Shown: positions 63,434-64,000 of the stretch, piece after piece
Position numbering within the stretch: position 1 is the first letter of the stretch
Layout of the letters: each line of letters begins with the position of its first letter
Source of the DNA: Deinococcus malanensis
Lineage (GTDB): Bacteria > Deinococcota > Deinococci > Deinococcales > Deinococcaceae
Assembly: GCF_014647655.1 (NCBI RefSeq)
Contig: NZ_BMPP01000017.1
Coordinates: 1 to 64,000, forward strand
Reading direction: 5' to 3'
Length of the DNA stretch: 64,000 nucleotides
Made by a program: the position numbers and the translations under genes
Notes under the pieces: generated by a model
Database searches by the model: none
What the model was told of the DNA's origin: nothing
Seen by the model: only the letters and a program-made list of their open reading frames with translations

Positions 63434-64000
63434 TCAGGCGGCGGGGGCGCGCTGGTACAGTTCCACCAGCCGCTGAAGCAGACGCAGACCCGATCCCAGA
63501 CTGCTGGCCTGGACCCACTCGTCGTGGCGGTGGGCGTTGCCTCCGCGGTAGACGCCCAGGGCCAGCGCCGGAATCCCGTGCGGGGCCGCCGCGTTGGCAT
63601 CGGTGCTGCTGGAGGTGGTGCGCACATCCACGCGCAGTTCGCGCGCGGCCTGCCGGGCCAGCGGCAGCAGCGGCTCACTGTGCAGGTCACCTCCCGGCCG
63701 GTCACCGACGCGTTCGACTCGCACCGTCACGCCCACCTCGCGCGCCGCCATATGCAGCGCCGCCACGGCCCGGCTGTCGAGGTCCGCGAGCAGTTCGGGG
63801 TCCAGCGAGCGCAGGTCCAGCAGCAGCTCTGCACTCGCGGCAATGCTGTTCACGCTGGTGCCCCCTGACGCGACCCCCACATTCAGAGTGGTGCGCGGTG
63901 ACAGGGGCAGCGGCAGGGCATACAGGGCAGCCACCGCGCGTCCCAGGGCATGCAGGGTGCTGGGGGCCTGGTCACCCCAGGAATGTCCCCCTGGACCCAG
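63434..64000 (-). CDS. M20-family peptidase, cut by the window end
   Basis: C-terminal part of an M20 metallopeptidase; the N-terminus lies beyond base 64000. In the 66 bases before the apparent start the frame stays open and reads GPGGHSWGDQAPS, the family segment that begins the dimerisation domain, so the gene continues. Then TTLNVGVASGGTSVNSIAASAELLLDLRS and the metal-ligand-bearing C-lobe with SSSTDANAAAPHGIPALALGVYRGGNAHRHDEW. Resembles PepT/CPG2-like tripeptidases. Confidence 0.9.
   Translation of the reverse strand: MGPGGHSWGDQAPSTLHALGRAVAALYALPLPLSPRTTLNVGVASGGTSVNSIAASAELLLDLRSLDPELLADLDSRAVAALHMAAREVGVTVRVERVGDRPGGDLHSEPLLPLARQAARELRVDVRTTSSSTDANAAAPHGIPALALGVYRGGNAHRHDEWVQASSLGSGLRLLQRLVELYQRAPAA

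Overview
The window is high-GC chromosomal DNA from a bacterium that is almost certainly a Deinococcus. This rests on several things read in the sequence: a Dps with the N-terminal metal site of D. radiodurans Dps1 (59051-59662), a fused MoaD-MoaE, many Nudix domains (four in three places), a menaquinol-cytochrome c reductase operon, and more than 20 genes that carry a TANNNT -10 box only 6-8 bases before the start codon. That last pattern is the leaderless-mRNA architecture described for Deinococcus. No phage, plasmid, insertion sequence, CRISPR array, defence island, tRNA or rRNA was recognised. Nearly all of the window reads as core and lineage-typical genes.

Layout. 0.1-10.8 kb: MoaD-MoaE fusion, ruvC-prsW, a dppABC-type peptide ABC operon (no ATPases here), an A-type Fe-S carrier, a small conserved-looking protein, and the cytochrome c / Rieske / cytochrome b operon. 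10.8-22.3 kb: a NarL-type response regulator coupled to a small Cys protein and a class-A-beta-lactamase-like serine hydrolase, then transporters, methyltransferases, a TM2 protein, a Cys/Met-metabolism PLP enzyme, a lipoprotein, a GT4 glycosyltransferase, a tandem Nudix protein and a Zn protease. 22.5-26.6 kb: pheS-Nudix-pheT, with 4-base overlaps and an attenuator-like leader. 26.6-36.4 kb: secreted proteins, glyA, gltB-gltD. 36.7-46.2 kb: two metallophosphoesterases, a CoxG-like protein, an ABC-2 exporter pair, an aldo/keto reductase, an M48 protease, and an SDR with an AraC-DinB regulator. 46.2-53.5 kb: minD-minE-rodA, an inverted pair of about 175-base repeats, rimO, a nitronate monooxygenase-like gene, prepilin peptidase. 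53.6-64 kb: a two-lobe aspartyl protease with PDZ, aldehyde dehydrogenase, mobA, OsmC-like, DUF1622, DUF4385, dps, an MBL hydrolase, MFS, an S41 peptidase and a truncated M20 peptidase.

Functional themes are amino-acid nitrogen flow (GltBD, GlyA, peptide uptake, peptidases), molybdenum cofactor (MoaDE, MobA), respiration, envelope and division (MinDE, RodA, PilD, GT4), and nucleotide or stress housekeeping (Nudix proteins, Ap4A-type phosphatase, Dps, OsmC, RuvC). The most interesting signals are regulatory. The pheS leader has a leaderless 19-codon ORF followed by mutually exclusive hairpins ending in a terminator. There is a 25-bp terminator stem whose ends meet the stop codons of two convergent genes, perfect palindromes in two promoter regions, and nearly overlapping divergent -10 boxes. 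The most unusual protein is the single-chain, two-lobe retropepsin-PDZ protein. Everything is read by eye; no database search was run.
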